Part shown: positions 11,835 through 25,916 of the stretch, in pieces
Layout of the letters: the number at the start of each line of letters is the position of its first letter
Numbering within the stretch: position 1 is the first letter of the stretch
Assembly: GCF_963678975.1 (NCBI RefSeq)
Contig: NC_089276.1
Coordinates: 1,116,001-1,180,000 of the forward strand
Length of the DNA stretch: 64,000 nucleotides
Direction of reading: 5' to 3'
Origin: Dysidea avara
Lineage: Eukaryota > Porifera > Demospongiae > Dictyoceratida > Dysideidae
Notes under the pieces: generated by a model
Told to the model about the DNA's origin: nothing
What the model saw: only the letters and a program-made list of their open reading frames with translations
Database searches by the model: none
Translations under genes and position numbers: made by a program

Positions 11835-14570
11835 AAAAACCTGAAGGAAAATATATGTAATATAGCATAATAAAAAAAACACTTTTCCTAATGAGATAAT
11901 GTCCTGAAAAGTTCCCTGTTTGGTTGTCAGTCAAGTAAGGAATTATCCTCAAATACAGTAGTAATGGATGCCATCAAAGTACATTTTCAAATGTATTGAT
12001 CATAACAATTTCCACTGCTAGATTAATAAACTGTACTTGTGAAAATAATGGATAGTGGACCAAACTTTACAGTGCACACTTTGCAGATTATCCAAGAGAT
12101 CAAAGGTCAGACAATCCCTCACATAATTATATATTACAATGACATTACTAGCTACTAATTTACCTCAGCCAGTATTTCTTGAAACTGACAGAATGACAGA
12201 AAACAGCATAAAAGTGATCAGCCTCAACCACAACCAGTCACATCATCAAACAGAATAGTCCACCATCATCAAGGGCCTCACATATCACCACCACCAACCC
12301 TATACAGAGTAGCAACTGTAATATTCATTATGTATGCCATTTTGAATAAGATTATTCATAGTCTTTATGTATTCCTGTAGCCCTACATGATCTGTTCACA
12401 TGTATCTAGTCTATAAGTTTGTACCAAGAGGTAATAATTTAACTCTTGCTTGTACTGAAATGAAAAATTTGCATATATATATATTATATATATTTCTTTG
12501 AGGCCAACAAAAGGGTAAATATTATGTGTTAAAGTGCCTTAACATTGTATTTTGAATAAATTCATAAGTGTAAAGATGAAAGCAATAATTATAATTTGAT
12601 TCATGAGAACAGGTAAAATACTAAATTTTAAGAACCTTACAACAACAACATCCTCTATGATTTTTAAAAATACAAAGAAAATGTTTTAAAAGCCCTGGGG
12701 GTGAAAACAGAAGCCGTGAGTAGGCACAAGCATAACAGGGACAAGTTTTTCTTTCAGTCCACAATCATAACTTGGCCTTATTATTGGTACTTGTGTATAC
12801 AAGTGGTACCAACTGGAATATGTTTGATGAATTGATTGGGACTTACCTACTGATGCATATGTGATCAACAACAGTGATACTTGATGAACATGGACTGGAC
12901 TGACTGTTCCATCGAAGAAAACACTACACGCATAAGCTGCAACAAAGCAATGTTTGTTACAATGATGGGGCCCTAGTCCCTGTGATGACCACGCAGCAAA
13001 GATAGTAAATCACAAGCTTTAGTGAGTATAATTACCAAGTTAGACAAAAATTTACATATAAATTATAAGTTAACCCTATATAGCTATCTTACAGCAAATC
13101 ATTTTCAGCTATTATAGCACTTGCAAGGAATGGAAGAAACAAAGCAAGTTCAGAAACCGTAAGAATGTGCTGCATAGATACTTGTTATAGTTGTGTACTG
13201 ACTAAGGCAATGAAGAATGTACACACTGGCAGTCTTAAATCGAACACTTTAAAAAACTTGTAATTGTTCACTGTTCAACTTATAACTGTGATCATAAATG
13301 TAACCTTTGAGCATGAGTGATCAACTGTCCCATGACCAAAAGTACGTAAGTATTTTATTAAGGTACAACACAAACAGTCAAAGTAAAGTGTCCATGGTGG
13401 CAATATGTCACAACATACAAAGTTTAAAGCTCATGATCAAAGTCAACTTGCAATAGAAACTAAATTATCCTGTAGTAAAGGATGCTTAATAATTGAATTA
13501 TACACAAAGGGACACTACAGTGAACAATGATTAATTCAATCAAACGTGTCCCAAAACTTCATTGCATGATGCAACATTGAGTGCCTCAAGGGACAAAACA
13601 CTAGTAAACAAAATGTCATTGAAACCAAATTAATGTGTAAAATTGGATCATACCTCCTACCTTATAAGTGCTCCTAACAACATCACCAAGTATCGTGTAT
13701 TGAATTTAGAGGCTTCAAAATTAGTCACCAATAAACACTGGTGCATTCATTAGCAGAAGCCAACCCAACAAGACATTATGGTTCTATCAATTCAGTCCTA
13801 TACTAGTATTTTTGAGATATGTAATGCTGAATGTACTATAAGACTGCACAATTTCCAATTTAGCTGCAAAAAATTATAATTGTGCATGTAAAAAGTAATG
13901 ATAAGTGTGCAAATTTAGGCATACAAATGATTCTGACTTTAGTATAAGCATATGCATCATATTCACTAAGCAGGTCACTTGGTATGTATACCAGTGACGT
14001 GCCAGTTTAATGAGTGACCTTATTACACAGAAACCTGACCACAACATGATGAGTCATAGAGAGACCACACTGAGGAAAAGGGAATTGGCCAAGTTAAAAG
14101 TTTACTAAAAGAACACAATACACAGAGGGTAATAATGACCAGGAACGGAAGTCGAGGTAATTATAAACCAATAGGTAAAGTGTTATACATCAACTAGTAA
14201 TTGATGATTATGCAACATATATGTAGTTCATTGTAAAATACAGAAATGTTTGTAAAACTTTTATATTGATTTGTATCTAATATAAAGTAGAATTTCATCT
14301 TCTAACTTGTAGAGTTATGGAGGTAGTTTCTGGGGAATTGATAGCTTGCACATGCAAGATATACAAACAAGCATGTACAGTAATGAACTGGAAAAAGACA
14401 CAACTTACATAGCAGCTTGAAGAAATGAAAATGGCACTGTCTCACATACATGGACACCATTAAATGAGATTCACAGCTAACCCCTCAAAACATACACCCC
14501 CTAACTGCCTTGAACATTAGTTAGATTTGTACAACAATGGAAGGGACAGCTCCTACAATGGAAGGGACAG

Positions 14571-14982
14571 CTTTTTATTATTTTTATTTATTAATGCTTT
14601 ACAGCACAAGTGCCGGCTGAGGGTCTGTAGGACACCTGGTCCTACAGCTGGTCCTACAGCCTGCTCAAAGACTTTAGCTACTAGACTTCAGCTATTTAAG
14701 TTGTGTTTGAAAAGTTGGAGAAAGGAGAAAAAATCCATGATTGGACCTAGGTGGCCTCGAACCTGCAGCCATCCGATTTACGCTCGAACGCTTACAGGAG
14801 TCTACCAGGTGGTCAGGATGTTTTCTCCTTGTTATTTTCATGTAATTATATCCATAGGAATTCTAGAGAGTAACCCATTATCTCTAAGTACCCCAAGTAG
14901 AACCAAATGGACACTAGTTTATTTATTAATGCTTTACAGCACAAGTGCTGAAGGTCTGTAGGACACCTGGTCCTCCTACAAT
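14571..14982 (-). mobile_element. SINE family 2, inserted after the duplication
   Basis: The right copy (36,040-36,075) is an empty site: a CTCCTACAATGGAAGGGACA-type word occurs there once but flanks the insert on both sides here. On the minus strand the insert has a tRNA-like region with B box GGTTCGAGGCC (14,752-14,762). A related copy lies at 54,265-54,480. About 60 bp (AATGCTTTACAGCACAAGTG onward) is directly repeated at 14,590-14,645 and 14,929-14,972, so the insert may be compound. The reading frame across it is not a gene. Confidence 0.7.
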
Positions 14983-15399
14983 GGAAGATACAGCTCCTAC
15001 AATGGAAGGGACACAATTATATAATATTAACTATAGTATCTGACAACACTACCTGGACTATCGTCAATAACAAATTGCAACATCTAAGAATGAACAAATT
15101 TGGAGGGCAGGTTCCCCTTGGGATAATCCCACAATATTACTATGACCCTCAACTATTTGCCACAACATGACCACGTTGCTCTCCCACAACTAATAGAAGA
15201 ATACTCTTTGATCTATATGGGATTGATGAAATACCATGATATTCATGGTAAAATTCAGGTAATTATTGAATAATATGGCTGCTACACATGACTCACAAAG
15301 AAAATGGTTGGCAGTACCCCTAACAGGTAGCGCACAGAGCTAGCCATCTGGAACCTGAACCAGTAGTAACTGCCTGACACTGCATTGTATAGGTATCCT

Positions 15400-17850
15400 G
15401 AAGGTAACACACAAAACCATATTGTGTGTTGTACTGCAATACAGAAACTGTTATCTATGCGTAGTATAAGGCTAACTACAGAAATTCACCATTTGATTAA
15501 TAAAAATTGTTACTTTTATCATACTTGGTAGAAGAGAAAGACCCATTTGGATTTAATACCTAACAGAAGTCTTTGGCACTTGAAGGGTCTTCTGCACCTA
15601 GCACCTAAATATAGCTACTTTTCTGAGACAGAAGATAGACGCATGTAGGTTCACAGAAGGTTCAAGAATACTTTAGGTCTTGAGATGTTCTGTGTCTTTT
15701 AAAAATACACAGTGGTAAAACTAAGGTGTGTAATAGTATCCAACAGTATCACACGGTATATTACCCATGCATTGATTAAGATTGTGTAGAGTAACACAGA
15801 TATTTCAGTTGTTGCTCATTTATATACGTGAAATGTTTAATGTGTAACGTGTAGCATGAAATGGTAATTTAAAATGGATACGTGGCAACAGCCTGGCCTC
15901 AATATGTTTCACCAACCAAATGTTCAACAGTTGTTGTACAAGGAAAGTGTAGTAAGGACCCAAGATAACTCCAGCTCTAGTGGCACAAATGAGCACATTG
16001 CCACACCTTCAGAGAACTGCTTGCAGTGCCAGAACTTGTTGGTTTAGTGGTCAAATACATCATGCACCCATTATAATACAACATAACTGAACTATCTGTG
16101 TTATTCTATGCAATCGTTAATCACAGGGTACTGCACCGTTCAATTCTCTTGGTTACTATTATATACTGTTAGCATTACAGATGAAGTATCTATTATTTCA
16201 ACTATAATAATAACTGATCAGCATTCAAGGAATTTACGTTAGTAAGATGTAATCAATAACATGTTTAATAACAGCATCAATAGACAACAATGTAGTTGAG
16301 CTGCTTGTTTGTAACACATACAGATGGTAGCTTAGAAGCATTAAAATACAAAGGAAAGCATTTGTGATCATCTTTGAAATACCATTCTGATATGAAGTAT
16401 TGGTTTTGTATTTAGTACTTCCATTTGTACTGACATACTACACAATTGATTTGTCTCTAGTACACATACACGGGAAAGTTCTTGTGATGATCAAATATTT
16501 ACTGCACATCAGTTTTCTTTTTGAAAGGAAAAGAGAACTTAACTACTTTAACACTACAGACCCCCATAGTGTATAGTACTGGAACTAAATGTTTACAATA
16601 ATGTAACATGTTTAGTTATATATATTGAAAACTGACTAGTATGCAAACATGTATAATGAAATATGAACCTAAACATTACAATATGAAACATTTAGTGTTG
16701 GATTAGGAAGTGACTTCCTGTGTGGTCATGGGAAGGTAGCCACAGGGAATTTCCCTCTTAACACTTCACAGTATCATATTACAATGACAACCTCTCTGCC
16801 AAGACACCACCTTATAAATACAGTATTGTTATTGTCACTAAGGTGCTAGAAATAAGGGTCATTAATTGGTCAGCTCTTTCCGAAAACAATAATTTAATGA
16901 CTTCCTCATTGAAAATTTGTTCCACCAAAACTTTAATACATACAGTCAAGCCACACAGTATGCTGAAATTGGTTGGTAAATTATTAATGCTGTTTTTTCT
17001 AACATTGCACTAGATAATGCCGAAACAACCTACAAAATTGCTATGTACATGCTCCTAATGTACAAGCTATGTACAAATACATAAAACTGTAAGCCAACTT
17101 AAAATATTTTAAAATAAGATATATTAAACATGGCCATTATAAACAGATGGTCTTATTGATGAGATCATGAGGTACACCTTAGCTGTGTTTGGGACGTACT
17201 AAGGTAGCTACAATAGTGAAGTGGTCTTAGTAAAAAAGTGGCCACTAAGTGAGATCTCATTGTACTTTGTATCACAGAAATACACTCATAGAAATTCTCC
17301 AAGTTGAACATACAGTGTATGGGCCACTGTTAACCACATTGTGACACAATGGAGGGATTTTTCACAAATTATGATAACGATTTCCTGTCATTAATTACTA
17401 GGCTCAACACAACTCCAAGTGACACCAATGTGCCAGCCAAATCATTACAATACAGGCTGCTGTTCACTTCTATTGGAGGGAAATCATGACAGAAAAAATT
17501 CTGTCACAACAACACAAGTTTTGGTTGAAGAAAATGTATTAGCATTTTTAAAGTAGAAATGGGAAAATCTTGACACCTATAGTCATACTTAGTCTCACTG
17601 ACAAAGTTTCCCTCCAAAACAACTACTCCCTGGCAACAGACATGACAACATAGCTACTGAAGTGACACAGCAGGTATGAGACTACTGTACAATACATTGA
17701 GAATATAATAAGACCTCAAAAAAACACATGATGATCACAAGGCTTTAAGGACATCGCTGCATGGTATACAAAAACAGACTGATGTTAAGAACATAATGAC
17801 AGACAGGCATGTAGCAGGGATCAACAGAGACATGTACACAGACAACATAA
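15400..17850. other. Relict membralin intron in the left copy
   Basis: Collinear with 36,440-41,090 but without the two large transposon insertions there. No exon or gene is seen; the exon expected next is absent. Confidence 0.6.
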
Positions 17851-17851
17851 A

Positions 17852-18086
<235 letters not shown>

Positions 18087-18393
18087 ACACAAAATCAAGT
18101 TATAATTAAATTTGTTGGTTTGTACAAGGAAAACAGACTTAACATTAGCACTTCATTTGCATACAATTACTATACTAATTCAAACAGTTTTCAGTTTCTA
18201 AACTAAGTCTCTTCCACATTAATATCTTCCATATATAATGGAGAACAGAACTAGACAATGCCACTTATCCCAAAGGTCATAAATCATTTTCCTTATGAAG
18301 AAGGAAGTGATCAGTACAATTAAATTTCTCTTGTATCATTCTTAATAACCATTAAAGCCTCTTCCTTCCATGCTATCAAAATACAATGGTGTT

Positions 18394-18714
18394 CAGGGGC
18401 GTACCGAGGGGGGTTTCCAGGGGTTTCAGGAAACCCCTTTGGATTTTACACACTACTTGAAAAAGTAAGAAATTGAAACTTCAGGTTCCAGAATCTGGAA
18501 TCTATCATGGAACAGGACACATTTAAAACTTTTATCTTAGCTAAATAATAGTTTCTAACATGACAGCAACACTTATAGCATTGTTCTGAATTATGATTTT
18601 GATGAAAAGATCGAGATACCCTAATAGAGCAGTCAGATAATATAAATTACTCTAATATAACAGTCATTTAGCTGTAGTGGAAACCCCTTTTGAAAATTCC
18701 TGCGTACGCCCCTG
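18394..18714 (+). mobile_element. hAT-like MITE, CAGGGGCGTA termini
   Basis: Starts CAGGGGCGTACC and ends with CGTACGCCCCTG. Length 321 bp, no ORF, flanked by GTGTT on both sides. The same family occurs inverted at 27,421-27,727. It includes one TAATAGAGCAGTCA-type motif also scattered alone elsewhere in the window. Confidence 0.85.
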
Positions 18715-19480
18715 GTGTTAACTTCTTTCCTGTGTATGCATGCATATCATTTCTGCCGGCACACCCACTGCTCTGAGTGTTGGCTATGGCATTGTTTATA
18801 CATGTCCTATGAGTAGGTTGTCACGTTAGTTATGTACTTGGTTGTATATGACCCGGTCCTAGTAATAGTAATACAATAACTGTATAGCTCTATTTGTTTA
18901 TAATGTTACAGCACAATCTTATGTGCAAATCACATATAAGGCATTTGAAGCTATAGCATTTTAACAGAGGACTGGAGAGGAGGTGTTATATAGCACAACC
19001 AACTTAACCAACTTATACAAGTGAAGTAAAATCAAGATCCTCTTCTGCTTCATATCCATCCCTATAAAACTATTGGTGTCTTGTTCATAGCTGTGAAGAT
19101 GTAATGTGTTGGTGATATAATGTATAAATTAAGCATTTTATTTGTTAATTTTGTTTAATTATATAGCTAATGACCCTAGAGGTGACTTGATGGTGGCCGT
19201 AAGATACGTATAGTCACCGACATCCTGAATGACCACAAGTTGTACTATAAAACCAACAAGATAATTATTTATTATTATATTGTTAAATTTAGTCTGTCAG
19301 AGTTTATTCTGTGCATGCTATCCCACTAGGGACCTGTGAGAAGGCTTAAAAGTCAGGGAATGCATGGCCAATAAAATAAAGATACACTTAGCCATGAATG
19401 TAGTTATGCCTTAGTCATATTATGTTATTTACATAGTTGCAACACCTCTTTAGTTTCAAAGATGTCAACATGATCTTTTA
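18715..19480. other. Unique spacer, no gene seen
   Basis: Unduplicated DNA between the two block copies. No coding region or clear repeat recognised. Confidence 0.5.
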
Positions 19481-19489
19481 GTTTCATTT

Positions 19490-19740
19490 CATTTTATTGA
19501 TTAGCAAAGCCCCTAAAGGGGTAAAACGTTAATACAAAAATTAAGTTAGTTATTAGACTAATACAAGTTTAAAATCTGCAAGGGATAGGTTATTAATGTT
19601 ACTGATTTGGATACTGTTCCATTCAGGTATCATTCTGGGGAAGAAGGAGAATTTGTAAGTATCACAAGAGGTTTGAATGTGGTAAAATTTACAAGGATGA
19701 TTTGATCTAGTTGATGTCAGTCCTGTGGGTGAGTTAAATA
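19490..19740 (-). mobile_element. LINE 3'-end remnant
   Basis: On the minus strand the last part of a LINE ORF2 can be read: YKFSFFPRMIPEWNSI at about 19,605-19,655, the typical ending of CR1/L2/jockey-like elements, followed by a 3' tail ending in AATAAAATGAAATGAA repeats near 19,485-19,500. 5'-truncated. Confidence 0.75.
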
Positions 19741-20939
19741 TTGTTCAGGTATTAATTGAGGATGATTTACAACTTTAAATAGTGTATACACCTTACAGAT
19801 TTCAACCAAGATATGACATGGTGATATTTGATCATGAAGCTACCTATGTTGATTATAATATTTCCTATAATATGGTGTTCATCATATCATAGTCAGTAGT
19901 TGAGGTCTACAGTGATATCTGTACTTTGCAGGAATTGTCAAATTCCTTTCCAAAGAAATTATACATAGCTACATCACATCTTATAGGAAGCATGTTCCAC
20001 ATTATTAGCGTGTCAGTGAAGTGGCATTTCTTCCTTTCCTTGTTGTCTCAAATTACTTTATAGTCAGTGTGTAGGCTATTTGAATCTCAATTTGAAGATA
20101 CTGAAATTTACCTGTTTCACATTATTGTTGGCTTGGCAAATGTCAACTTAAAAATTATGCATTGCTAACTCTCATTTAAATCATGATGAATATTGTAGTG
20201 GTCTATAGCTATATGTACATTGTACACACCCATACCACTTAGTTAGATCATCAATTTCTCATTCCAGGTGGTTATAGCTGTTACTATACAGTAAACATTG
20301 ATAGCTTAGTCTATAGTACAATGGCAAAGATGTATGTATATTTACTACATCTGTGTCTGTCTCCGACTCTGGAATAACTCATAGACATAATGAAGTATTA
20401 CAATGACTCTGTCTGTGGGGAATAACTCACAGACATAATACTGGTTTGTTGTCAAACATGGTTATAGCTTCAATTTCATTACAACAGATAATGTAATCTA
20501 ACAGGAGTGCATGGGGATGGTCTAATGGCTATAATTGTGTATAATTGTAAACGTCATATGTGTGAGTGTAATTTTTAATTAATAAATTTGTCAGTAAGAG
20601 ATTCTGCTGATACTACATCAATTTTTCCATAGCTGAATAACATTTGGGGAAAAGCTGAATTTATATGCATTTGTTCTATAGTAGATGGTTGAATGAACTT
20701 TAAGTGACTGCCCCTTGTGGCTCTTGTAGAATGTCGGATATAGATTGGAATGACAAATTCACACATCTATGAATGATTTAAGTAAACGTAGTTCTTGTTA
20801 CTGTATACAAATTGGAAGATATATACAGTGCAATGGATGCTGGACAAATCAATTGACAGTTTATTACTACTGGGTTAATTGGTTATGACGTATTCATTGT
20901 AGCTACTTGGTTGATGATTATCCTGTTTCAATCAGTATT

Positions 20940-21168
20940 AAAGAATAATCAGTGACATTGATACGTTCGAGCTTGCATGCATGCACTGAGACAGCCGTTA
21001 ATGTTGACACGACAGTATTGGTGCCCTTGAGTGAATGCTGGCATTTCCAGCTATCCAAAACTTTTACAGTCACTGCTGGGGGTAGTGGTCCATCTAGCCT
21101 GATTGTTGACAGTATTACTTTGGGAGTGGCTCCTGTAACACAACTCCACATGTACAAGTTGCCATATT
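20940..21168 (+). CDS. Unassigned short open frame, possible exon fragment
   Basis: An open frame of about 72 codons that looks more protein-like than its surroundings (phrase SECWHFQLSKTFTVTAGGSG, then LIVDSITLGV). It loosely recalls extracellular beta-sandwich repeats of laminin or usherin type, but no family is established. The opposite strand is also open for 89 codons. No splice partners were found. It could be a gene fragment or chance. Confidence 0.2.
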
Positions 21169-22789
21169 GAGTCTGCAGTGTGGCCACAGACTATAATGAA
21201 GCGAGTAATGATGGATAGCCTGTAAATTAAGGTTCACTAAATGGAACACTTGTGTCCCAGTGGTGTGGCTTTCACTCTTGGACGTTGGTCCATAAGCCGG
21301 TAGGGGGCTTAACACTGACACAGTTGGGCATCCAAAATGAGAAATGATGTCCATCATCAATGCAGGTGAAGAAAACAACAGACCCTCTTTATTTCGTATA
21401 TTTAGGGATCATGTTAAATGTTCTAATTATGTAGATTCAGTCCACTAATGATAAATAGGGAGACCAACAATTAATCCACGATGCCTATGAAGTGACCTAA
21501 ACAACATGAACAACAAATCTACATTGCTGAGCATTCAAAGCCATAAACCAACACATTACAGTACATTTTGAATTTAACCCATTTTATACAATACTATCAT
21601 TCTCAATATTTTGTATTGTCATGTACATCATATTTTCACACTATACATACATAGATACAATAAGATGATATAATAAGCACATCCATAATCCAAACAAGTA
21701 AGTCTCAATTTTTATTTAAATCATGGAAGGAACCTTGATAATTGTACAAGTCACTAGTACATAGCTATATGATTGGTCCGAATGAAGGTATTCACAGGTC
21801 CCATAGTGTGACCCAACCATGTAATTATTAAAAGGCAAGACAGTATCATAACTATAACCAAGACTTCATGATACATAAAGTGAAATGACCTGTATGTGGT
21901 ACACAATTGCCTGGTGCATAATTATGACTCTATTCTAGACATTCTTATGTACATATGGTGAAATATAATCATGTCTTGAATGCTATGTTGAGTTTGCTAT
22001 TCTACTGATCCTACAGTGTCTCTGAATATGTAATTATGCAGTATATGTGATTGGATTTGCTAACAGTATCTTTCGCACACATTCAATTCTAAAAACCTGA
22101 AAGTGCATATGACAACTTTGTGAACATTTCATGGTGCTAATGCATTGCATAATTATGATCATGTGATCGTACATTAAAAGTTGAAGGGCAGTTTTTGTCA
22201 TCGTACGTTTTCTCTCCACAACCAACATTTCATCATCCACTAATCACTGTCACATTCCCCAGTAACGCTAAGTGTAAAACATTTAACAAGCTTTTTTTAC
22301 GTTTTGTAAACCTCGTTGTTTCAGTGATGCAATATATATATACAGTTATTATAGAGTCACAATAAATCTTGTAAAACAGTCCTCCATCCATTTCTGTTGC
22401 CTTGTAATAAAATACTTGATGGAATTGAATCCCACAGATTAATAACTACTGCCTCCCAGCTACGATGAAAATGATCCAATGTGCAAAAATTGCATGGGTT
22501 CTGAAGGCATAAGTGACCAGCTGGATCAAAACCATGTGATCTTTGTGATGATCTGATTGGAGACTTAACTTAGGACAAAATGATTGCAGATTGCCGCAGC
22601 CCTCTCCAGCCAGGAGGCAACAAGTAAGACCTAAAATTGAAGCTACAAACAATTTGTGACTAATAGCTATATATAGGCACTAATTAAATGCATACTTCTT
22701 AACCATGCATGGTTAATAATAAAACAGTAAATGGAATTGTATCATTCATTGTTATGAGATCTTAAGGTCGAAAAAGCTTGTGCATGGCT

Positions 22790-24070
22790 TTCCAGTTCCA
22801 TGTTTACTTAAAGAAACCACTCTAAATGCAACACCTATGCTCACTGTTTTGTATCAAGTCTCCTGCAATGACATAAAGTTCCTTCAGAATGGAAGCAAGC
22901 TCTAGTAGTCCCAATTTTTTAAGAAAGGTGATTGCATAAGCTCTACAAATGCATGGCTTTTAGAAAACAGCATTTTTTGTGACAACCAATTTCTTACTGC
23001 CATTGACTTGTGTATTGGGACACAATTTGATAACATATTCGATTTTCAAAAAGCTTTTGACAAGGTGCTGTACCAATGATTATTTTTCCTCTACTGGAAT
23101 GGATTAATGGTTTCTTAACTCAACAGGTAATACTAAAGAATATTACTACAAAGTATTATCTGGTGTATCCCAGGGCAGAGTCAATTTATAACAGCCTGAC
23201 ATAGGACATTTGTCAGGCAAATATCATGTATATATGGTCTACTATAATGAATACTGCTCATCAAATTGTCAGGTCAAAACACAAGCTGAGTAGCCTAAGA
23301 TTGTATGGTGTCTATGGTGAAACATTGGTAGAATCGGACAACAATGATAGTGCATACCATTAAGTGATCAGTATATTAGTGCACCATAAATATATATATA
23401 GTGAATTATACAAATCAACAGTATAGCTATATCAAATGTGAGGTAATACTTTAGGTTGCCTGACATTTTCATTGAGAATTGAAAAAGGTTTGACCATCAG
23501 GCTCTGTTTTGGGGGCCCCTTTTGGTTTTATTGTACATCTCTCCCTTTGTTTCATTCAAGATTAAACTATATGCTGCTCGCACCTTAATGTATACGAGTT
23601 ATCAATACAAGAAAGAATGCTTTTAAGAATTTAGTGAGGCTTGTCTACAGCAAAGAGAGAGAATGAGATCTGGTACAGGTTGACAATATTGTAAAAAATT
23701 CATTGAAGTTCAGACAGTTTTGATGATGGAAGGAATCATAAATTGCTAAAATGGTAAAAAATTATGACAAACTTGAAATGAAGGCCAATGTAAATTTAGC
23801 TGAGGATCTCGACATCCTAATGCATTGGGTTCAAACATGGTTAATGAATTTTGTCTAAATGTACCCGGAGAGGGGAGCATAATTTATCCAAGATCTAACA
23901 TTTATTTACACTCTTTCTTACCCTCAACCATCAAGCTTTGGAATGCCCTTCCTTTTTAATTGACTTAGAATACTTTAAAAGTAATTTAAATTTTAATTTA
24001 AGGTCTGTATAAAAAGAAATACAACTACAGGACAATTTTACCAGTGCAATGAAACCTATAAAATATGTGC
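22790..24070 (+). mobile_element. Degenerate LINE with reverse-transcriptase motifs
   Basis: Plus-strand remnants in order: PSEWKQALVVPIF at about 22,880-22,915, FDFQKAFDKVL (RT motif) at 23,040-23,075, WINGFL at about 23,100, then after an unrelated insertion GSVLG at about 23,500 and SFKIKLYA near 23,555, and the C-terminal phrase FLPSTIKLWNALP at 23,908-23,950. Many frame breaks. The order and motifs fit a non-LTR element of the CR1/L2/jockey group. The insertion at about 23,198-23,480 (CCTGACA-type ends) is unclassified. Confidence 0.75.
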
Positions 24071-24920
24071 TTTAAGATTTTGGTGTTTATCTTTTGTGTT
24101 GGATGGCAGATTTCAGTTTGGTAAAATGCTACAGCTTATTGCGACTTTCCTCCCTCCAAAAAGCATTCTTGTTATGTGTTGTATGGGTCACCTACCTGCA
24201 TAATACTGTAATTATTCACTTTATGTGAGAAAACTGCATGCAGTTAAATCAGTTATAAGTTCAAATTTCAACTTCTTTTATGAATGTTATATATAGAAAT
24301 CTGATACAGCTATATACCTAGATGTCAAAATTGGAAGAGCTATATTTCTGAATTCCTTTCAAAGATTTTATTCAGAATATCCAGATTCAAACCACTATCC
24401 CAGCGTTTCAACCCTATTGTAAAGACATGAATCTGACTTTACTTTCACAGTTCTTGTCAAAAGAAATCTCTTCTGGACTGATGCACGGGACAGTATATAA
24501 TATAGTGGTCACAATGGGAAGTATAATATATATATGAAACTTATTGAAAAAAAGGAATGTACGTAGCATTTTAAGCCTTACAAAATTATCAAAAGTTTGC
24601 TCTGCTGCTTCGTCGACATCTAAGCCCCTATTTCACATGAGATCCTGTCTGACAAGGGCTAGCGGGTATATCTTCAACTTAGGAAATGTGTATGTACATT
24701 ATATCTTGAATGCAGATCACTAAATATCTGACTTGTAATGTAAAATAAATAATAATGAAATCAAATAATTGTGTCATACATGCATATATGCGTGATTATA
24801 CATTGGCATTAAGTTATAAATTAAATATGTGATACCGATATCGAAGTGGTGTTTGCTGCATGACTGCGTGGGCTAAGTCAGTGCCCACCACACACATACA
24901 CACAAAACATTTTCATTGTT

Positions 24921-25790
24921 TTACAGAGTTAGACACCATTGCTTGGTGCTGTCCGATACTTGTACTTCATACTCAATAGTGTTGTCGATGTGTTTCTCAT
25001 GAGCAGCCTTCAGCTTTTCAATCAAGCTGCGTGCAGTCTGACCGAGGAACACATTTGATGTTTGGACTGCTGTACAGTTGGCATACTGCAATATTATCCT
25101 GTTAGCTAATGCTTCTGTGGTAGAGCAATCTGTGTCAGTGGAGCCCAGCTGTAACTATGTAGAAAATGATGTCAGGTAAATCAACTGTACAAATTATGGC
25201 CATCAGTTGGGACTTACCATAAATTCAAGGGCTGGCAAGATGCTTTCGTTTAATAATTTGATGACAACTGCTTCACTGTCCAACGCGGCTGTCATGTAAT
25301 TCTCTTTGATCTCCGTTGCGATGCTGGCTTTGTAGTTGTATTCCGCCAATTTTAACTGAATGACAAATTCGTTGTAATATTCGGTTAAATATGCTCGGCT
25401 AAGAGTGGAATGGCCTCGACCTTTGCATGCATCGGCTACAGCCCCGCTGTTGAAGATGCGACCTCTGCATACTTTTCGTTCCAATCGCTGATACTGCAAA
25501 ATAATGATTCACGTAAAACTATACGCATGCGCATTACTAAGTATGCTCTTTACCTCTTCAGTTAACCAGGCCTCGTTTGTAAGACTCCGTGCTTTTTTCC
25601 ATAGTGGTAGCAAACCATTAGAATCATCACTAATCTTTGTGAGCTGATCGATTGCTTCCTGCGACACCTTAAACGTCGTACGAGTTGTCCTTAAGAGGAG
25701 TGTTTCCCTTCTGTGTACTGGTAAGGACCACACGATGGTGGTAGTAACCAGAAAGGCTGTAATAAAAAGTTGTAAAGTGAAGTAGTACAT
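24921..25790 (-). CDS. Secreted helical (cytokine-like) protein, gene A'
   Basis: Exons 25790-25554, 25493-25218 and 25154-24921 give 248 residues with phase-0 introns, identical in structure to gene A. Signal peptide, SLPVHRRE start and all five cysteines are kept. By eye about 16 residues differ from gene A (for example T10I, P31L, G48D, and several in exon 3) with only about 5 silent changes, so exons 1 and 3 changed protein sequence faster than silent sites. All splice sites and the stop are intact, so both copies look functional. Function is inferred as for gene A. Confidence 0.85.
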
Positions 25791-25907
25791 TGTCTTGTTG
25801 GTGCTTCCAAACAGCAAGTGAGCTATTTAAAGTGTTTGCTTGGATCGTAGCGATCTTGTAGCTTGTACTTCGTACTGTTGTTGATGTTCGCTAGTTGAAT
25901 TTCATAG

Positions 25908-25916
25908 CCTTTTATA
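25908..25916 (-). promoter_or_regulatory. TATA box of gene A'
   Basis: TATAAAAGG on the minus strand, about 120 bases before the A' start codon, conserved with gene A although flanking bases have small indels. TGCGCATGCGTA is also kept upstream at 26,005-26,016. Confidence 0.5.

Larger units (their letters stand above)
11334..15397 (-). pseudogene. Membralin (TMEM259) partial duplicate pseudogene
   Basis: Exons homologous to the membralin 3' half survive in order: 15397-15297 (still open), about 14457-14409, 12936-12847 (still open), about 12304-12188, 11843-11692, and 11643-11334. Compared with the intact copy at 32.4-36.4 kb it has four lesions. The exon near 14.4 kb lost its 3' splice site and first codons to a deletion of about 28 bp. 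The exon at 11.7-11.8 kb carries a 54-bp insertion (11,781-11,834) plus a stop. The last exon has a frameshift just after LYFF. The exon equivalent to 41,222-41,338 is missing, with a CA repeat in its place. The duplication never included the 5' exons, so this copy was probably non-functional from birth. Confidence 0.88.

Noticed and set aside
14527-14961. 144-codon plus-strand frame
   Set aside because: It lies across the family-2 SINE insertion and is antisense to its tRNA-like part.
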